A stretch of DNA of 64,000 bases from Actinomycetaceae bacterium (GCA_030538185.1 JAUNUK010000006.1:1-64000), one strand, 5' to 3'; positions 43,864-53,882 are shown, numbered from the stretch's first letter. Notes: generated from the sequence alone by a model not told the origin. Translations and numbers: made by a program.

Positions 43864-45083
43864 GCAACCCAACGACCACACCAACAACAGAGTCGCCCTC
43901 GGCAATGCCTTTTGTTGACACGCCGGAAACCGCTATCCCGGCCCGTGAACAGGTCAAGTTCTATCAGGTTGGATCCTTTGCGGTGGGTAACCGTTTGGCG
44001 GATGTGCAACTGCGTTCCGTCCAATCGGACCCCAACAGGTACAACTCGCTGACGTCCGGGCACCGCGCCTGTCAGGGGTGCGGAGAAGCACTGGGAGCCA
44101 GATACGCCTTGGACACCGCAATGGCCGCAACGGACGGTGACGTGGTGGCCGTGAACGCGACCGGATGCCTGGAGGTGTTTTCCACCCCGTACCCTGAAAC
44201 CAGCTGGACGATCCCGTGGATTCACTCTCTGTTTGGCAACGCGCCGGCCGTGGCCACAGGCGTCTATGCAGCGCTGAAGGCCAAAGGCAATACTCATACC
44301 CGCGTGGTCGCCCAAGGTGGGGACGGCGGAACCGTCGACATTGGGATGGGCTGCCTCTCAGGCATGTTCGAACGCAATGATGACGTCCTCTACATCTGCT
44401 ACGACAACGGCGGATACATGAACACAGGCGTGCAGCGATCGGGTGCGACGCCACCTGCCGCCAGGACCTCGACGACGCAGCCAGTCGGCGAGGAACCCGG
44501 AAACATATTTGGCCAGGGCAAAGACGTGCCACGCATTGCCATGGCACACGAAGTCCCCTATGTCGCCACAGCCACGGTTGCCGACCTGCGCGACCTGGAG
44601 TACAAGGTCAATAGGGCCATGCAGTATCGCGGCTCGCGTTACATTCACGTCCTGGTGCCCTGTCCTCTGGGCTGGGGTACAGTCTCGAATGCGACGATTT
44701 CGATAGCGCGCGCGGCCACACAGTCCGGATTTTTCCCGGTTTACGAGGCCGAGGGCGGTGAAGTCACTTCTGTGACGAAAATACGCAGGCCCGTACCGGT
44801 TGAGGACTACCTGCGTCCACAACGTCGTTTCGCACACCTGTTCAAGCCGGGAGCCGACCCTACGGTTTTGGAACGTATGCAGGCCATCGCGGATAGGAAT
44901 ATCCGCAGGTATGGGCTTATCGAATTGGGTGCTTTGGATGAAGACGTGCAGGCGCGTGTCTTGGCGGTGGAAGATGACCCAACAGGTCGTTTTGCCCGCT
45001 CTGTGATGGACGCAGCCCAGGTTCAAGCGGCAGCGTCAAGATCAAGGTCTGCCGTGGCGGATGCGCAAGGAAAGGTGGACTGA
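43860..45083 (+). CDS. porB: 2-oxoacid:ferredoxin oxidoreductase, beta subunit
   Basis: A 407-residue TPP-binding subunit. G-H-R-A-C-Q-G-C-G-E-A holds two cluster-binding cysteines; the TPP motif is G-D-G-G-T-V-D-I-G-M, then Y-D-N-G-G-Y-M-N-T. The first 20 residues are a Thr/Pro-rich tail with a CCGAGGGCG motif at 43895. Co-translated with alpha and one base short of touching the next start. Confidence 0.9.
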   Translation: MSNPTTTPTTESPSAMPFVDTPETAIPAREQVKFYQVGSFAVGNRLADVQLRSVQSDPNRYNSLTSGHRACQGCGEALGARYALDTAMAATDGDVVAVNATGCLEVFSTPYPETSWTIPWIHSLFGNAPAVATGVYAALKAKGNTHTRVVAQGGDGGTVDIGMGCLSGMFERNDDVLYICYDNGGYMNTGVQRSGATPPAARTSTTQPVGEEPGNIFGQGKDVPRIAMAHEVPYVATATVADLRDLEYKVNRAMQYRGSRYIHVLVPCPLGWGTVSNATISIARAATQSGFFPVYEAEGGEVTSVTKIRRPVPVEDYLRPQRRFAHLFKPGADPTVLERMQAIADRNIRRYGLIELGALDEDVQARVLAVEDDPTGRFARSVMDAAQVQAAASRSRSAVADAQGKVD

Positions 45084-45084
45084 G

Positions 45085-46779
45085 ATGAGCGAGCCAACAC
45101 AAGGAACGCGTGCTTCGGCAGACGCAGGTGCAGGTGCTGCGGTCATAGAACTAGGCATGGACAAGACGAAGCCCTTTGCCATCACCCTGGATGTGGGTTC
45201 CTCCTTAGCCAATGAGACCGGCTCTTGGCGCACGGAACGCCCAATCTATGTGGACTTGCTTCCGCCGTGTAACAAGGCATGCCCCAGTGGTGAAAACATC
45301 CAGAAATGGTTGTTCCACGCCGAAGAAGGCGACTACGAGGCAGCTTGGCGCGAAATCATGGTCAATAACCCACTTCCTGCCTGCATGGGGCGTGTGTGCT
45401 ATCACCCGTGCCAAACCGCATGCAACCGTGCTGAGGTGGACGAAGAGGTAGGCATTAACGCCATTGAGCGCTTCTTGGGCGATAAAGCCCTGGAAGAAGG
45501 GTGGTCAATTGACGTTTTAGTGCCTGACACTGGAAAAACCGTGCTGGTGGTGGGGGCTGGTCCTTCAGGGCTATCTGCCGCATACCACCTGCGACGCATG
45601 GGACATTCGGTCGTTGTGAGGGATGCGGGACCCATGGCCGGAGGCATGATGCGCTTCGGTATCCCCTCTTACCGCCTACCCAGGAATGTCTTGGATGCCG
45701 AGATCAAACGCATTGAGGATATGGGCGTACGTTTCGAGTTCGACGCCAAGGTCGAAAACATTGAGGACGTGCGCGGGGGATTCGACGCCGTATTCTTGGC
45801 AGTCGGTGCGCATATCGGTAAACACGCCTCGATCCCCGCTGCGGGAGCGTCCAAGATCATGGATGCGGTCGAGTTGCTGGCCGATATGGAAACGGACGAA
45901 AAACCGCTGCTGGGACGTCGCGTGGCGATTTATGGCGGCGGCAACACGGCCGTGGATGCCGCCCGAACCGCCCGACGCTTGGGCGCCGAAGAAGCCGTCA
46001 TTATCTACAGGCGTACTCGCGACCGCATGCCCGCACACGACTTCGAGGTCCAAGAGGCCGAAGAAGAAGGCATCATGATGCGTTGGTTGTCAACGATTAA
46101 GCACGTCGAGGGCGATGAGATCAAAATCGAGAAGATGGAGTTGGATGAGTCCGGCTTCCCTCAACCCACGGGCGAATACGAAACCTTAGAGGCTGACTCG
46201 CTGGTTTTGGCCCTGGGTCAAGATTCTGACTTGTCCTTGATTGAAGATGCTGAAGGCATTGAGATTACGGATGGCGTGGTCACTGTTAACCGACAAATGA
46301 TGACAGGGATTGAAGGCGTTTTCGCTGGTGGCGACATGGTTCCTTCCGAAAGGACCGTGACCGTCGCTATCGGTCATGGGAAGAAGGCCGCCAGGTACAT
46401 CGACGCCTACCTGCATGGAGCTGAGTACAACCCTGCGGCCAAGCATGACGATGCCGGAATCGAACGCATTAACCCCTGGTATTACGCCGAAGCACCCCAC
46501 CAGGTTCGCGAAAAACTGGAGGGCGCACGCCGCGCATCCAATTTCGACGAGGTCGTTTTGGGTCTGGATGAGGATTCAGCACTGTTCGAGGCCCGACGCT
46601 GCATGTCGTGTGGCAACTGCTTCGGTTGCGACAACTGCTTCGGAGTCTGCCCTGATAACGCGATCACCAAGATCCGCCCGACGGAGTACTTGTTCAAGTA
46701 TGACTACTGCAAGGGTTGTGGGGTGTGCGCCGAAGAGTGCCCTTGCGGCGCAATCACAATGATCCCTGAAGAAGGTTAA
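45085..46779 (+). CDS. GltD-like NAD(P)H oxidoreductase fused to ferredoxin domain
   Basis: A 564-residue flavoprotein. The N-terminal Fe-S part (C-N-K-A-C-P-S-G, C-M-G-R-V-C-Y-H-P-C, T-A-C-N-R) and FAD loop (G-A-G-P-S-G-L-S-A-A) match glutamate synthase small-subunit relatives; the NADPH loop is G-G-G-N-T-A-V-D. The C-terminus adds two 4Fe-4S motifs (C-x2-C-x2-C-x2-C-x3-C-P and C-x2-C-x2-C-x3-C-P), i.e. a ferredoxin delta subunit. In this operon it would pass electrons from the oxidoreductase to NAD(P). ATG at 45085; stop overlaps that of the convergent protease gene. Confidence 0.85.
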   Translation: MSEPTQGTRASADAGAGAAVIELGMDKTKPFAITLDVGSSLANETGSWRTERPIYVDLLPPCNKACPSGENIQKWLFHAEEGDYEAAWREIMVNNPLPACMGRVCYHPCQTACNRAEVDEEVGINAIERFLGDKALEEGWSIDVLVPDTGKTVLVVGAGPSGLSAAYHLRRMGHSVVVRDAGPMAGGMMRFGIPSYRLPRNVLDAEIKRIEDMGVRFEFDAKVENIEDVRGGFDAVFLAVGAHIGKHASIPAAGASKIMDAVELLADMETDEKPLLGRRVAIYGGGNTAVDAARTARRLGAEEAVIIYRRTRDRMPAHDFEVQEAEEEGIMMRWLSTIKHVEGDEIKIEKMELDESGFPQPTGEYETLEADSLVLALGQDSDLSLIEDAEGIEITDGVVTVNRQMMTGIEGVFAGGDMVPSERTVTVAIGHGKKAARYIDAYLHGAEYNPAAKHDDAGIERINPWYYAEAPHQVREKLEGARRASNFDEVVLGLDEDSALFEARRCMSCGNCFGCDNCFGVCPDNAITKIRPTEYLFKYDYCKGCGVCAEECPCGAITMIPEEG

Positions 46780-48521
46780 ACACTTCCGAAGGCGGTGGCC
46801 AGTTGTTGGTTGGGGAGGGCTGCTTCCCCGCCGACTACTGTCACTGCTCCGCCAGTTACTTGGCGCAAAGACTGTAAGACTTGCACGTAGCCTGCGTCGG
46901 GTGGGGTCAACACCAGGGTGGCTCCGCGCGCAACTGCCAAGGAACCCCCGGAAATCGCATCCGGGAAATCGCGGCCAGACACAGCCACCAAGCCACCACC
47001 TCCACCCAGGGATCCCGCCAGGCGTAAGGCTGTGTCGTAACGGTCTGTGCCTGCCAGAGCCTCGACACGCAGGCCAGCCGATTGGGCAGCCAAGACAGCA
47101 GGGCCACCGACAGCCACCGGGGCTGAGGCGACAGCAAATCCGCTCAGGGCTGCCAGTGTCGGGGCAGGAAGCGTTGCGCCGGCAGTCAAAAGCAGCAGAC
47201 CAGTAGTTCTTCCAGCCGCTGCTCCAGCTGCCAAGGCATCCGGGAAGTTCAGGCCGTCAGCCAAGAAAACCCTGGATATTGCGCGCCCTTGAGCCTGGTA
47301 TAAGGCCTGTGTCTTTGTGGCCACGACAACCGCGGTTGCAAAACGGTCAGCACCAGCCAGGACTTCTACGCCAATGCCTTTTGCGGCCAGGGCCGCGAGC
47401 TGCAGCTGCGAAAACTTGGCAGTCCCACCCACTTGATAAACCTGGCGCACCCCAGCCGTATTCAAAAGAAGGTTAAACACCGAGGCATCCACATCGGTTC
47501 TGCCCATCGACAGCAGAACTGGCGCGCCGCCCGTTGCACCTGACAGCTGGGTCGCAGAAAGCCCATCGGCGGCATTCAAGCCAGTAGCCACAATCACCGA
47601 CGACGGTGACCCGGCACCACCACTGGCACCAAAGGCGGCAATCGAGGTCGCAACGCGATCCGCGCCTGCCACGCGAGCCATGCCCGCAGGAAGATTAACG
47701 ACAGGCGCAGGTTTGGGTTGGGCAGTGGGCGTACCTGCTGCGCCACCTGTCGAACCGCCCTCGGAAATGACGGGAACCCCGTTGACGCGTAACCAAACCC
47801 CGATCTCTGACATTGGGACGATGGCATTAAAAATACGCTGTTCGTACTGGTTGCCTACCCTTTGGGTAATGATGTCCTCTGAGGAGATGATCCCGACGAC
47901 TCGGCCTTGGGGATCGTAGGCTGGCCCGCCAGAATCGCCCTGCTCAATCAGTGGGGGCTCGGTGCGGACAACGGAGCGAGAGGACTGCCAGGGAGCCGGT
48001 GCCACAGAGGAAGACCCACAGTGATTCGTCCCATTCGAGGTGAAGTTACCCCGTGTAGTCACAAGGTTTTGTCCACACAAGGTCACGGAGGTCCCAGCCT
48101 GTAGTTTCGTGTCGACAACTGGCGCCCAAGCGTGTTCGGTCTGAGAGGTGTACACCAGGGCCACATCGAAAGAAGCATCCGGGTATTCGCGCACGGCATT
48201 GGCTTGGTGCAGGTTGACGGGGTTGTACATGGTCCCTGAATCCCAGGCTCGGGTGGCGTGGTCGGTGCCGTTGACGCAGTGCTTGGCGGTCAGGATAATT
48301 CCGGGCGCAACGTAGACGCCTGAACAACTGGATAACCGTGTACCCACCATGGATGTGCCGCGGACGGGAGTCGCCAATTGTACGGTCGCCGCGTGCGTAT
48401 CAGGGTTGGTGCCGGCTGCTTTCGCCGGAGTCGGCACAGCAAGACCGCAGGTCACAAATAAGACTGCAGCAAAGGTGGCAGCAAGGGGTACACGACGTGA
48501 GGCTCTTCCGTATTTCCGCAT
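46776..48521 (-). CDS. secreted trypsin-like protease with CWB2 repeats
   Basis: A 581-residue exported protein. Signal peptide ends about A-K-A-A. The trypsin-like part has A-K-H-C (His), D-A-S-F-D-V-A-L (Asp) and G-D-S-G-G-P (Ser), an intact triad. The C-terminal half has three cell-wall-binding repeat 2 units marked by A-G-A-D-R, A-G-A-D-R and A-G-T-D-R, which anchor proteins to wall polymers. A CCGAGGGCG motif (47758) lies in the linker between the two halves. ATG at 48521 after GGAGA. Confidence 0.88.
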   Translation of the reverse strand: MRKYGRASRRVPLAATFAAVLFVTCGLAVPTPAKAAGTNPDTHAATVQLATPVRGTSMVGTRLSSCSGVYVAPGIILTAKHCVNGTDHATRAWDSGTMYNPVNLHQANAVREYPDASFDVALVYTSQTEHAWAPVVDTKLQAGTSVTLCGQNLVTTRGNFTSNGTNHCGSSSVAPAPWQSSRSVVRTEPPLIEQGDSGGPAYDPQGRVVGIISSEDIITQRVGNQYEQRIFNAIVPMSEIGVWLRVNGVPVISEGGSTGGAAGTPTAQPKPAPVVNLPAGMARVAGADRVATSIAAFGASGGAGSPSSVIVATGLNAADGLSATQLSGATGGAPVLLSMGRTDVDASVFNLLLNTAGVRQVYQVGGTAKFSQLQLAALAAKGIGVEVLAGADRFATAVVVATKTQALYQAQGRAISRVFLADGLNFPDALAAGAAAGRTTGLLLLTAGATLPAPTLAALSGFAVASAPVAVGGPAVLAAQSAGLRVEALAGTDRYDTALRLAGSLGGGGGLVAVSGRDFPDAISGGSLAVARGATLVLTPPDAGYVQVLQSLRQVTGGAVTVVGGEAALPNQQLATAFGSV

Positions 48522-48548
48522 AGGGGTATTCTCCCACCTTTTTCGTGA

Positions 48549-48620
48549 CTGTATCGGTGGGGTCTTGAGAGTATCGCTCGCAGCGCTTCCCACCGATACT
48601 ATCGGGACCCGACCGATACT
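48549..48620. repeat. four GTATCGGT-type repeats in divergent gap
   Basis: Direct words GTATCGGTGG and GTATCGCTCG and inverted words CACCGATACT and GACCGATACT lie between the protease and brnQ genes. The two-direct, two-inverted layout is like that at 36981-37049, and part of the sequence recurs at 38241-38303. Could be a regulatory array or terminator-like repeat. Confidence 0.5.
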
Positions 48621-48729
48621 CTCAGCGAAGAGGGAGGATAGTTGCTGGTTTTTGTCAAGAGCGCGGCTTCGTTATGCTTGGCGCTTGCGGCGAAAAGCCC
48701 ACATAAATGGAAATAATCCAGGAGGAAAC

Positions 48730-50157
48730 GTGCCTGCAACTACCCAAGAAGGTTCACAAGGCTCCATTCGCGCTATCGTCATCGCCGGTATGGCACTCTT
48801 TGCCATGTTTTTCGGCGCGGGGAACCTGATATTCCCCACCATGATGGGCGTTGAGGCCGGCAACAACTTACCGGCAGCCATCACGGGTTTTGTGCTTACA
48901 GGGGTGTGCCTTCCTGCCTTGGGTATTGTGGCCTCTGCTACCTCGACATCTGGGGTCTTGGGCTTGACCGAACGCATGGGAAAAAAGTTTGGCATGGCCT
49001 TCACCGTCGTGATCTTCTTGTCCATTGGTGTCTTGTATGCCATTCCACGGGTCGCAACCGTGTCATATGAGACTTCCTTGCGCCCGTTCTTGGCCTCCTC
49101 AGGCTTGGACATGTCTGTCGGATCGGCAGGAAACGGTGTCGCCTTGGCCATCTTTACCCTGGTCTTTTTTGGTGTCTCTGCGTGGTTGGCACTCAACCCC
49201 GGCAAACTGGTGGACAGGATCGGCACGTGGTTGACCCCTGCCCTGCTGGCCTTGCTGGTGCTGCTCATCACTGTTGGCCTCTTCACTATGAATGCCATCG
49301 GCGGGGACGCTGTAGAAAAATACGCAAGCGCTCCCCTGACGGTCGGCCTGGTGGACGGTTACTTCACCATGGATGCCATGGCTTCCATCGTCTTTGGCGG
49401 CATCGTCATTGACTCCCTGCGCAGGGCAGGTTTCACCGGACGAGCACAGATCTTCACCTCGACTGTATCTTCAGGTATCGTGGCCGGCGTCCTACTTGGA
49501 GGTGTCTACATTGGTCTGGCCAACCTTGGCGCCAGAGTCCAACGCGAAGGCATCGAAACCGGGGCAGATGCCCTGTCAAAAGCCTCCAGGCACCTGTTCG
49601 GGGCAACCGGTCAAATAGTTTTCGGTGCCATCGTCTTCCTCGCCTGCTTGACAACCGCCGTGGGTCTGATCGGTGCATCCACCAAGTTCTTCCGCGAATT
49701 TTTCCCGAAGATCAATCAGCCCACCATGGTCATGATCCACGTCTTCATCTCCGGTGCCATCGCCAATCTGGGTTTGGCCATCATCTTGCAGATCATCGGA
49801 CCGATCACCCTTTTCATCTACCCGATCACCATTGCGGTAATCACGGTTGGGCTGGTCGACATTGTGATTCCTGGGCAGCTGTCCTGGGCGTACAAGATCG
49901 CCGGAGCTGTTGCCACAGTTTTCGGAGCGTGGTCATCCCTGCGGGCTATGGGTTTACTTGCCGAGGGCGGGGCCAACGATCTGTGGTCTTTGCTTCCGAT
50001 GCATTCGGTAGACATGGCCTGGGTGGTGCCTTCGGCACTTGGCCTGGCTGTGGGTCTTGTAATTGACGGAGCTCAAGGACGTTTCACACGTGACGTCGAT
50101 GAGACTGTGAAATCGGTGGAAACTCAGGAAGAAACACCTGTTGACAAAGTGAAATAA
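48730..50157 (+). CDS. brnQ: branched-chain amino acid transporter BrnQ
   Basis: A 475-residue LIVCS family carrier with 12 helices importing Leu, Ile and Val with sodium. It carries F-F-G-A-G-N-L-I-F-P early, then A-T-S-T-S-G-V-L-G and the G-A-S-T-K-F-F segment late. GTG at 48730 follows GGAGGAAAC; the open frame goes on upstream to 48349 but is antisense to the protease gene. One CCGAGGGCG motif at 49961. Confidence 0.88.
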   Translation: MPATTQEGSQGSIRAIVIAGMALFAMFFGAGNLIFPTMMGVEAGNNLPAAITGFVLTGVCLPALGIVASATSTSGVLGLTERMGKKFGMAFTVVIFLSIGVLYAIPRVATVSYETSLRPFLASSGLDMSVGSAGNGVALAIFTLVFFGVSAWLALNPGKLVDRIGTWLTPALLALLVLLITVGLFTMNAIGGDAVEKYASAPLTVGLVDGYFTMDAMASIVFGGIVIDSLRRAGFTGRAQIFTSTVSSGIVAGVLLGGVYIGLANLGARVQREGIETGADALSKASRHLFGATGQIVFGAIVFLACLTTAVGLIGASTKFFREFFPKINQPTMVMIHVFISGAIANLGLAIILQIIGPITLFIYPITIAVITVGLVDIVIPGQLSWAYKIAGAVATVFGAWSSLRAMGLLAEGGANDLWSLLPMHSVDMAWVVPSALGLAVGLVIDGAQGRFTRDVDETVKSVETQEETPVDKVK

Positions 50158-50237
50158 ACCGCGAACTGATACCCTTAGCAAGGCTTGTGTGCGCAAAGAG
50201 GAGCGCATAAGTAAGTTACGCGTGAAGGGACATCACT

Positions 50238-51809
50238 GTGGACGAACCAACGCCTGCGGATGCTCAGACAGGACAGAATCCGGGATCGGAAGATCGAAAA
50301 ACCACACCAATAACGGATCCGCCCTCGGGAAGCCAAAATCAAGGTGGTGCACGTAAGTCGAAGGTGCGACTTGCCGCAAAGAAACGGGCCGCTGCCCAGG
50401 CGTCCTCATCGAATATCCAGGCTAAGGCTGCACCGGGACTGACCAACTTCCAAAAAGGTGGGACTCTTCTGGCGTTGGCGGGTTTCCTGGTGCCATTCTT
50501 TGTGGACATTCCGGGCCTTGATGAGCCCGGGCAGCGCATGCTCTCCATCTTTATGGCGGCTGTTGCCCTGTGGATTTCGGAGGCCATCCCCCTGGTTGCG
50601 ACCGCGGTTTTGGTGATTTTCGCCGAGGTCCTGCTGATTTCAGACCAGGCCTTGTTGCCGGTGACCGACCAGGCCGCCAAGGCATCGGAATTTTATGCGT
50701 CCCTGGCAAACCCGGTGATTATCCTGTTCCTGGGCGGTTTCATGATCGCTGACGGGGCGGAAAAATATCATCTGGACAAGGCTTTGGCCGCAACCTTGCT
50801 GCGTCCTTTCTTGGGCTCCCCACGCCTGACCCTCATGGGCCTGATGATGATCACTGCAGGGCTGTCCATGTTTATGTCTAATACGGCGACTACGGCCACC
50901 ATGTTTGCGATCTTGCTGCCGGTTTTAAAGGGCTTGCCACCAGGTAAATCACGAACAGGGATCGCGCTGTCGATCCCTGTTGCGGCCAACGTCGGCGGCA
51001 TGGGTACGCCCGTAGGCACGCCGCCCAACGCGATTGCGATTGCTGGTTTGCGTGAGGCGGGCATCACGGTGTCCTTCGTGGAATGGATGGTGATGGCCAT
51101 TCCGCTGATGTTGATTGTCCTGGCGATTTCTTGGGTGTGGCTGGCTGTTCGATACATTCCGCGTGACGTGAAGTTCAATATTAACTTGGAGGCCAAGTAC
51201 AACACGACGGGTAAGGCCAAGATCTTCTACCTGACCGCAGGTGTCACAATCCTCTTGTGGATGAGTGAAAACCTCCACGGGATTTCATCCAATACGGTCG
51301 GCTTCCTGCCGGTTGTGGTGCTTTTGTGCCTGAAAGTTATGGATGGCGATGACCTGAATAAACTGGATTGGTCGACCTTGTGGCTGGTGGCTGGCGGTAT
51401 TGCGCTTGGTAAGGGCGTGGGAGCTTCCGGCCTCGATAAATGGCTCATTGGATCTATTCCGTGGGCCTCAATGCCCTCGGCCTTGCTGTTGACCGGAATG
51501 GCCTTGATTGGTTTTGCCATGTCCAACGTGATCTCGCATTCGGCCTCGGCAAACCTGTTGGTTCCCCTGGGTGTGGGCTTGGCTGCGACCGTGTCGACGT
51601 CTTCCGTGCATATCGCGGTAATCCTGGGCCTGGGTTGTTCATTGGGTATGTCCTTGCCGATTTCGACGCCACCTAACGCCATTGCCTACGCCTCGAAAGA
51701 AGTCCCCACCAAAGAGATGGCTTTCACCGGCCTGGTAGTGGGCATCGCGGGGGTCGTGCTGTTGGCCGTGTTCTGTCCGCCCTATTGGCACCTGCTGGGT
51801 ATCGCCTAG
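50238..51809 (+). CDS. SLC13/DASS family anion symporter
   Basis: A 523-residue divalent anion:sodium symporter. The two inverted halves show S-N-T-A-T and S-N-V-I-S with G-T-P-P-N-A-I and S-T-P-P-N-A-I, the paired substrate and sodium motifs. The first 75 residues are a polar cytoplasmic tail with a CCGAGGGCG motif at 50321. Dicarboxylates such as succinate or malate are the likely cargo. GTG at 50238. The neighbouring two-component genes follow 45 bp later. Confidence 0.87.
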   Translation: MDEPTPADAQTGQNPGSEDRKTTPITDPPSGSQNQGGARKSKVRLAAKKRAAAQASSSNIQAKAAPGLTNFQKGGTLLALAGFLVPFFVDIPGLDEPGQRMLSIFMAAVALWISEAIPLVATAVLVIFAEVLLISDQALLPVTDQAAKASEFYASLANPVIILFLGGFMIADGAEKYHLDKALAATLLRPFLGSPRLTLMGLMMITAGLSMFMSNTATTATMFAILLPVLKGLPPGKSRTGIALSIPVAANVGGMGTPVGTPPNAIAIAGLREAGITVSFVEWMVMAIPLMLIVLAISWVWLAVRYIPRDVKFNINLEAKYNTTGKAKIFYLTAGVTILLWMSENLHGISSNTVGFLPVVVLLCLKVMDGDDLNKLDWSTLWLVAGGIALGKGVGASGLDKWLIGSIPWASMPSALLLTGMALIGFAMSNVISHSASANLLVPLGVGLAATVSTSSVHIAVILGLGCSLGMSLPISTPPNAIAYASKEVPTKEMAFTGLVVGIAGVVLLAVFCPPYWHLLGIA

Positions 51810-51854
51810 GTCAGCGGCGACAGGAGAACAACAGGAGAACATCGGAGAGAAGGG

Positions 51855-53882
51855 GTGCTTGTGGTACCTCAAGACATTGGGGAAGAAAAAGCTGTCCGGC
51901 TATTGATTATTGGCCCTGGCGAATACAACCCGGCCCAACTGTCGCATGAACTCGATCCCCTGTTGCCTGAAACCTCGACCCTGGCTGTACGCACCGTTGA
52001 TGAGGCCCTGGCCAGGGCCGCAGCTTGGCGCACCATAGGCAACATCGTCGTGCCAGTCGTGATTATTTTGGATCCGCCTGGTGACGTCGACAATATGATC
52101 GACTCCTTGACTGAAAACGTGTTGCTGAAAAGCTCGCGTTATCTTTTGTTGACGTCCCGTCTGGCACACGACGACATCGCCAGGTCCATTGACTACGGCG
52201 GTTTAGCGGCCGTCTTGTCTTTGCCGTGGACCCCTTCGATTGTCGCTGAGCACTGTCGCGCGGAAACAGCGCGCTGGTCTGAGGAACTGGACGTCGAAAC
52301 AAGTGCGGCCTGGACGAAATGGACGCACTACCCCGGGAAACGTGGGGTCCAAGAATCCACATCATTCCTGCCCATGTTGTCCAAGGGGCAAGAGTGGGCG
52401 ATTGAGAAAATGGTTGAGCATACCGACAGGATCCTGGGGCCCCGCCCTCGGCTAACCTTGCCTGTGGGAACCAGATTGACCCGACAAGGTGTGCCCGTCG
52501 ATGCCCTCTACCTGGTGCTGGAGGGCGAAGTATCCCTGCGGCGCACCGAATACGGGACGAATGTATTGGCACACCGGGCTTCGTCGGGTCCAATAATTGG
52601 TTTGGTTTCGCTGTCGCACGAGGCCGAGGGCGCCCACTTCACATCTGTAGCCACAACCGAATGTCTGGCTATCCGGTTGTCTTTGGACCAGTTGGAGCGG
52701 ATGGTCCAAGCAGATCAAGAGGTATCGGAACTCTTGACAGTTTTGGCGATAAAGGCGCTGACCTCAAGGTTAGTACGGGCAGAAGAACTGCACCTAGAAA
52801 AAGAGGACTTGTCTACGCGTCTTGAGGCTGAAACACAGCGCTTGGGCGCGGCGTTGAGGGAACTGGAGGCGACCCGTGCAGAACTGGTGGCTCAGGCCAG
52901 GTACGCAACCTTGGGCGAGTTAGCCGCGGGCATAGCTCACGAGTTGAACAATCCTGTCGGTGCCTTGCTTCGAGCGGCTGATTTTATTTCCAAGGACGCG
53001 ACGACTTTATTGTCCAGTGATCGACGCCTGGAACTGGCCTTGGAAGCTGCGCGGGATGCGCGTGAGGTGCGCGCCCGATCGACATCCGAGGAACGCGCTA
53101 TTGTGCGCACCTTGATGGAGGTTGTAAAGGAACGCGACGTTGCTCAACGCATGATGCGCGCAGGGGTGACCGAGGTGTCGACGGCCAAAACCCTGGTACG
53201 CAACCCTGACAGTTGGCGGCTGGTTGAGGCAGGTGCCTCTATGGGTACGGCAGTGAAAAATGTGGAAGTGGCAGCCCGGCGCATTCAAGAGTTGGTTGCG
53301 TCTTTGAGGTCTTATGCCAGGCCAGATACTGCTGCCGAGGTCGGTATCGACATTAATCAGATCATGGAAGACACCCTGCGTTTGATAACCCATAGGATGC
53401 GTGGCATCGACGTGGAACGTTCCTATACCCAGTTGCCTGGTGTGACGTGTTTTCCTGGGAAACTGGGGCAGGTGTTTACTAATCTTTTGGTCAATGCCGC
53501 AGAATCCTTGGGAGGTTCCGGGGTTGTTCAAGTGGTGTCCGACGTGGTGGCAGAGGGTTTGAATGGCGCAGACTGTGTGAGAATGCGCGTGATAGACGAC
53601 GGACCGGGCATTGACCCGGGCATTTTGGACAAAGTCTTTGACATGCACTTTTCCACCAAACATGGGACGGTGCGCTTCGGCCTGGGGATGGGATTGGGGA
53701 TGTCCAGACAGATCATTGAAGACCACCGCGGATTGCTATTGGTGGATTCTCTGCCGGGCCGTACTGAATTCTCTGTCCTGCTACCCATCGAGGCCGAGAC
53801 CATCTTTGATATGGGGGATATGCCCGCCAACGGGGGCTTGCAAGAGTTTGGCGGTGCGGGCGGTGCTGACTGTGCTGACTGA
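51855..53882 (+). CDS. sensor histidine kinase with cNMP-binding-type domain
   Basis: A 675-residue soluble kinase, no membrane helix. Residues 1-150 look like a degenerate receiver-like fold; 185-300 resemble a cyclic-nucleotide/CAP sensor (V-D-A-L-Y-L-V-L-E-G-E-V-S-L); 305-348 a coiled coil; His362 in G-I-A-H-E-L-N-N-P is the phosphorylation site; 535-660 the ATPase (N-box N-L-L-V-N-A-A-E, G1 D-D-G-P-G-I-D, G2 G-L-G-M-G-L-G-M). GTG at 51855 (or 51861). Two motif copies lie within it. It is followed by a stand-alone receiver gene. Confidence 0.83.
   Translation: MLVVPQDIGEEKAVRLLIIGPGEYNPAQLSHELDPLLPETSTLAVRTVDEALARAAAWRTIGNIVVPVVIILDPPGDVDNMIDSLTENVLLKSSRYLLLTSRLAHDDIARSIDYGGLAAVLSLPWTPSIVAEHCRAETARWSEELDVETSAAWTKWTHYPGKRGVQESTSFLPMLSKGQEWAIEKMVEHTDRILGPRPRLTLPVGTRLTRQGVPVDALYLVLEGEVSLRRTEYGTNVLAHRASSGPIIGLVSLSHEAEGAHFTSVATTECLAIRLSLDQLERMVQADQEVSELLTVLAIKALTSRLVRAEELHLEKEDLSTRLEAETQRLGAALRELEATRAELVAQARYATLGELAAGIAHELNNPVGALLRAADFISKDATTLLSSDRRLELALEAARDAREVRARSTSEERAIVRTLMEVVKERDVAQRMMRAGVTEVSTAKTLVRNPDSWRLVEAGASMGTAVKNVEVAARRIQELVASLRSYARPDTAAEVGIDINQIMEDTLRLITHRMRGIDVERSYTQLPGVTCFPGKLGQVFTNLLVNAAESLGGSGVVQVVSDVVAEGLNGADCVRMRVIDDGPGIDPGILDKVFDMHFSTKHGTVRFGLGMGLGMSRQIIEDHRGLLLVDSLPGRTEFSVLLPIEAETIFDMGDMPANGGLQEFGGAGGADCAD

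Noticed and set aside
43584-44315. Long open frame antisense to the porA/porB junction (243 codons).
   Set aside because: No family-like sequence, odd composition, and fully opposite two strong conserved genes.
48349-48729. N-terminal extension of BrnQ by 127 codons.
   Set aside because: It is antisense to the protease signal peptide, and GTG at 48730 has an ideal ribosome binding site.
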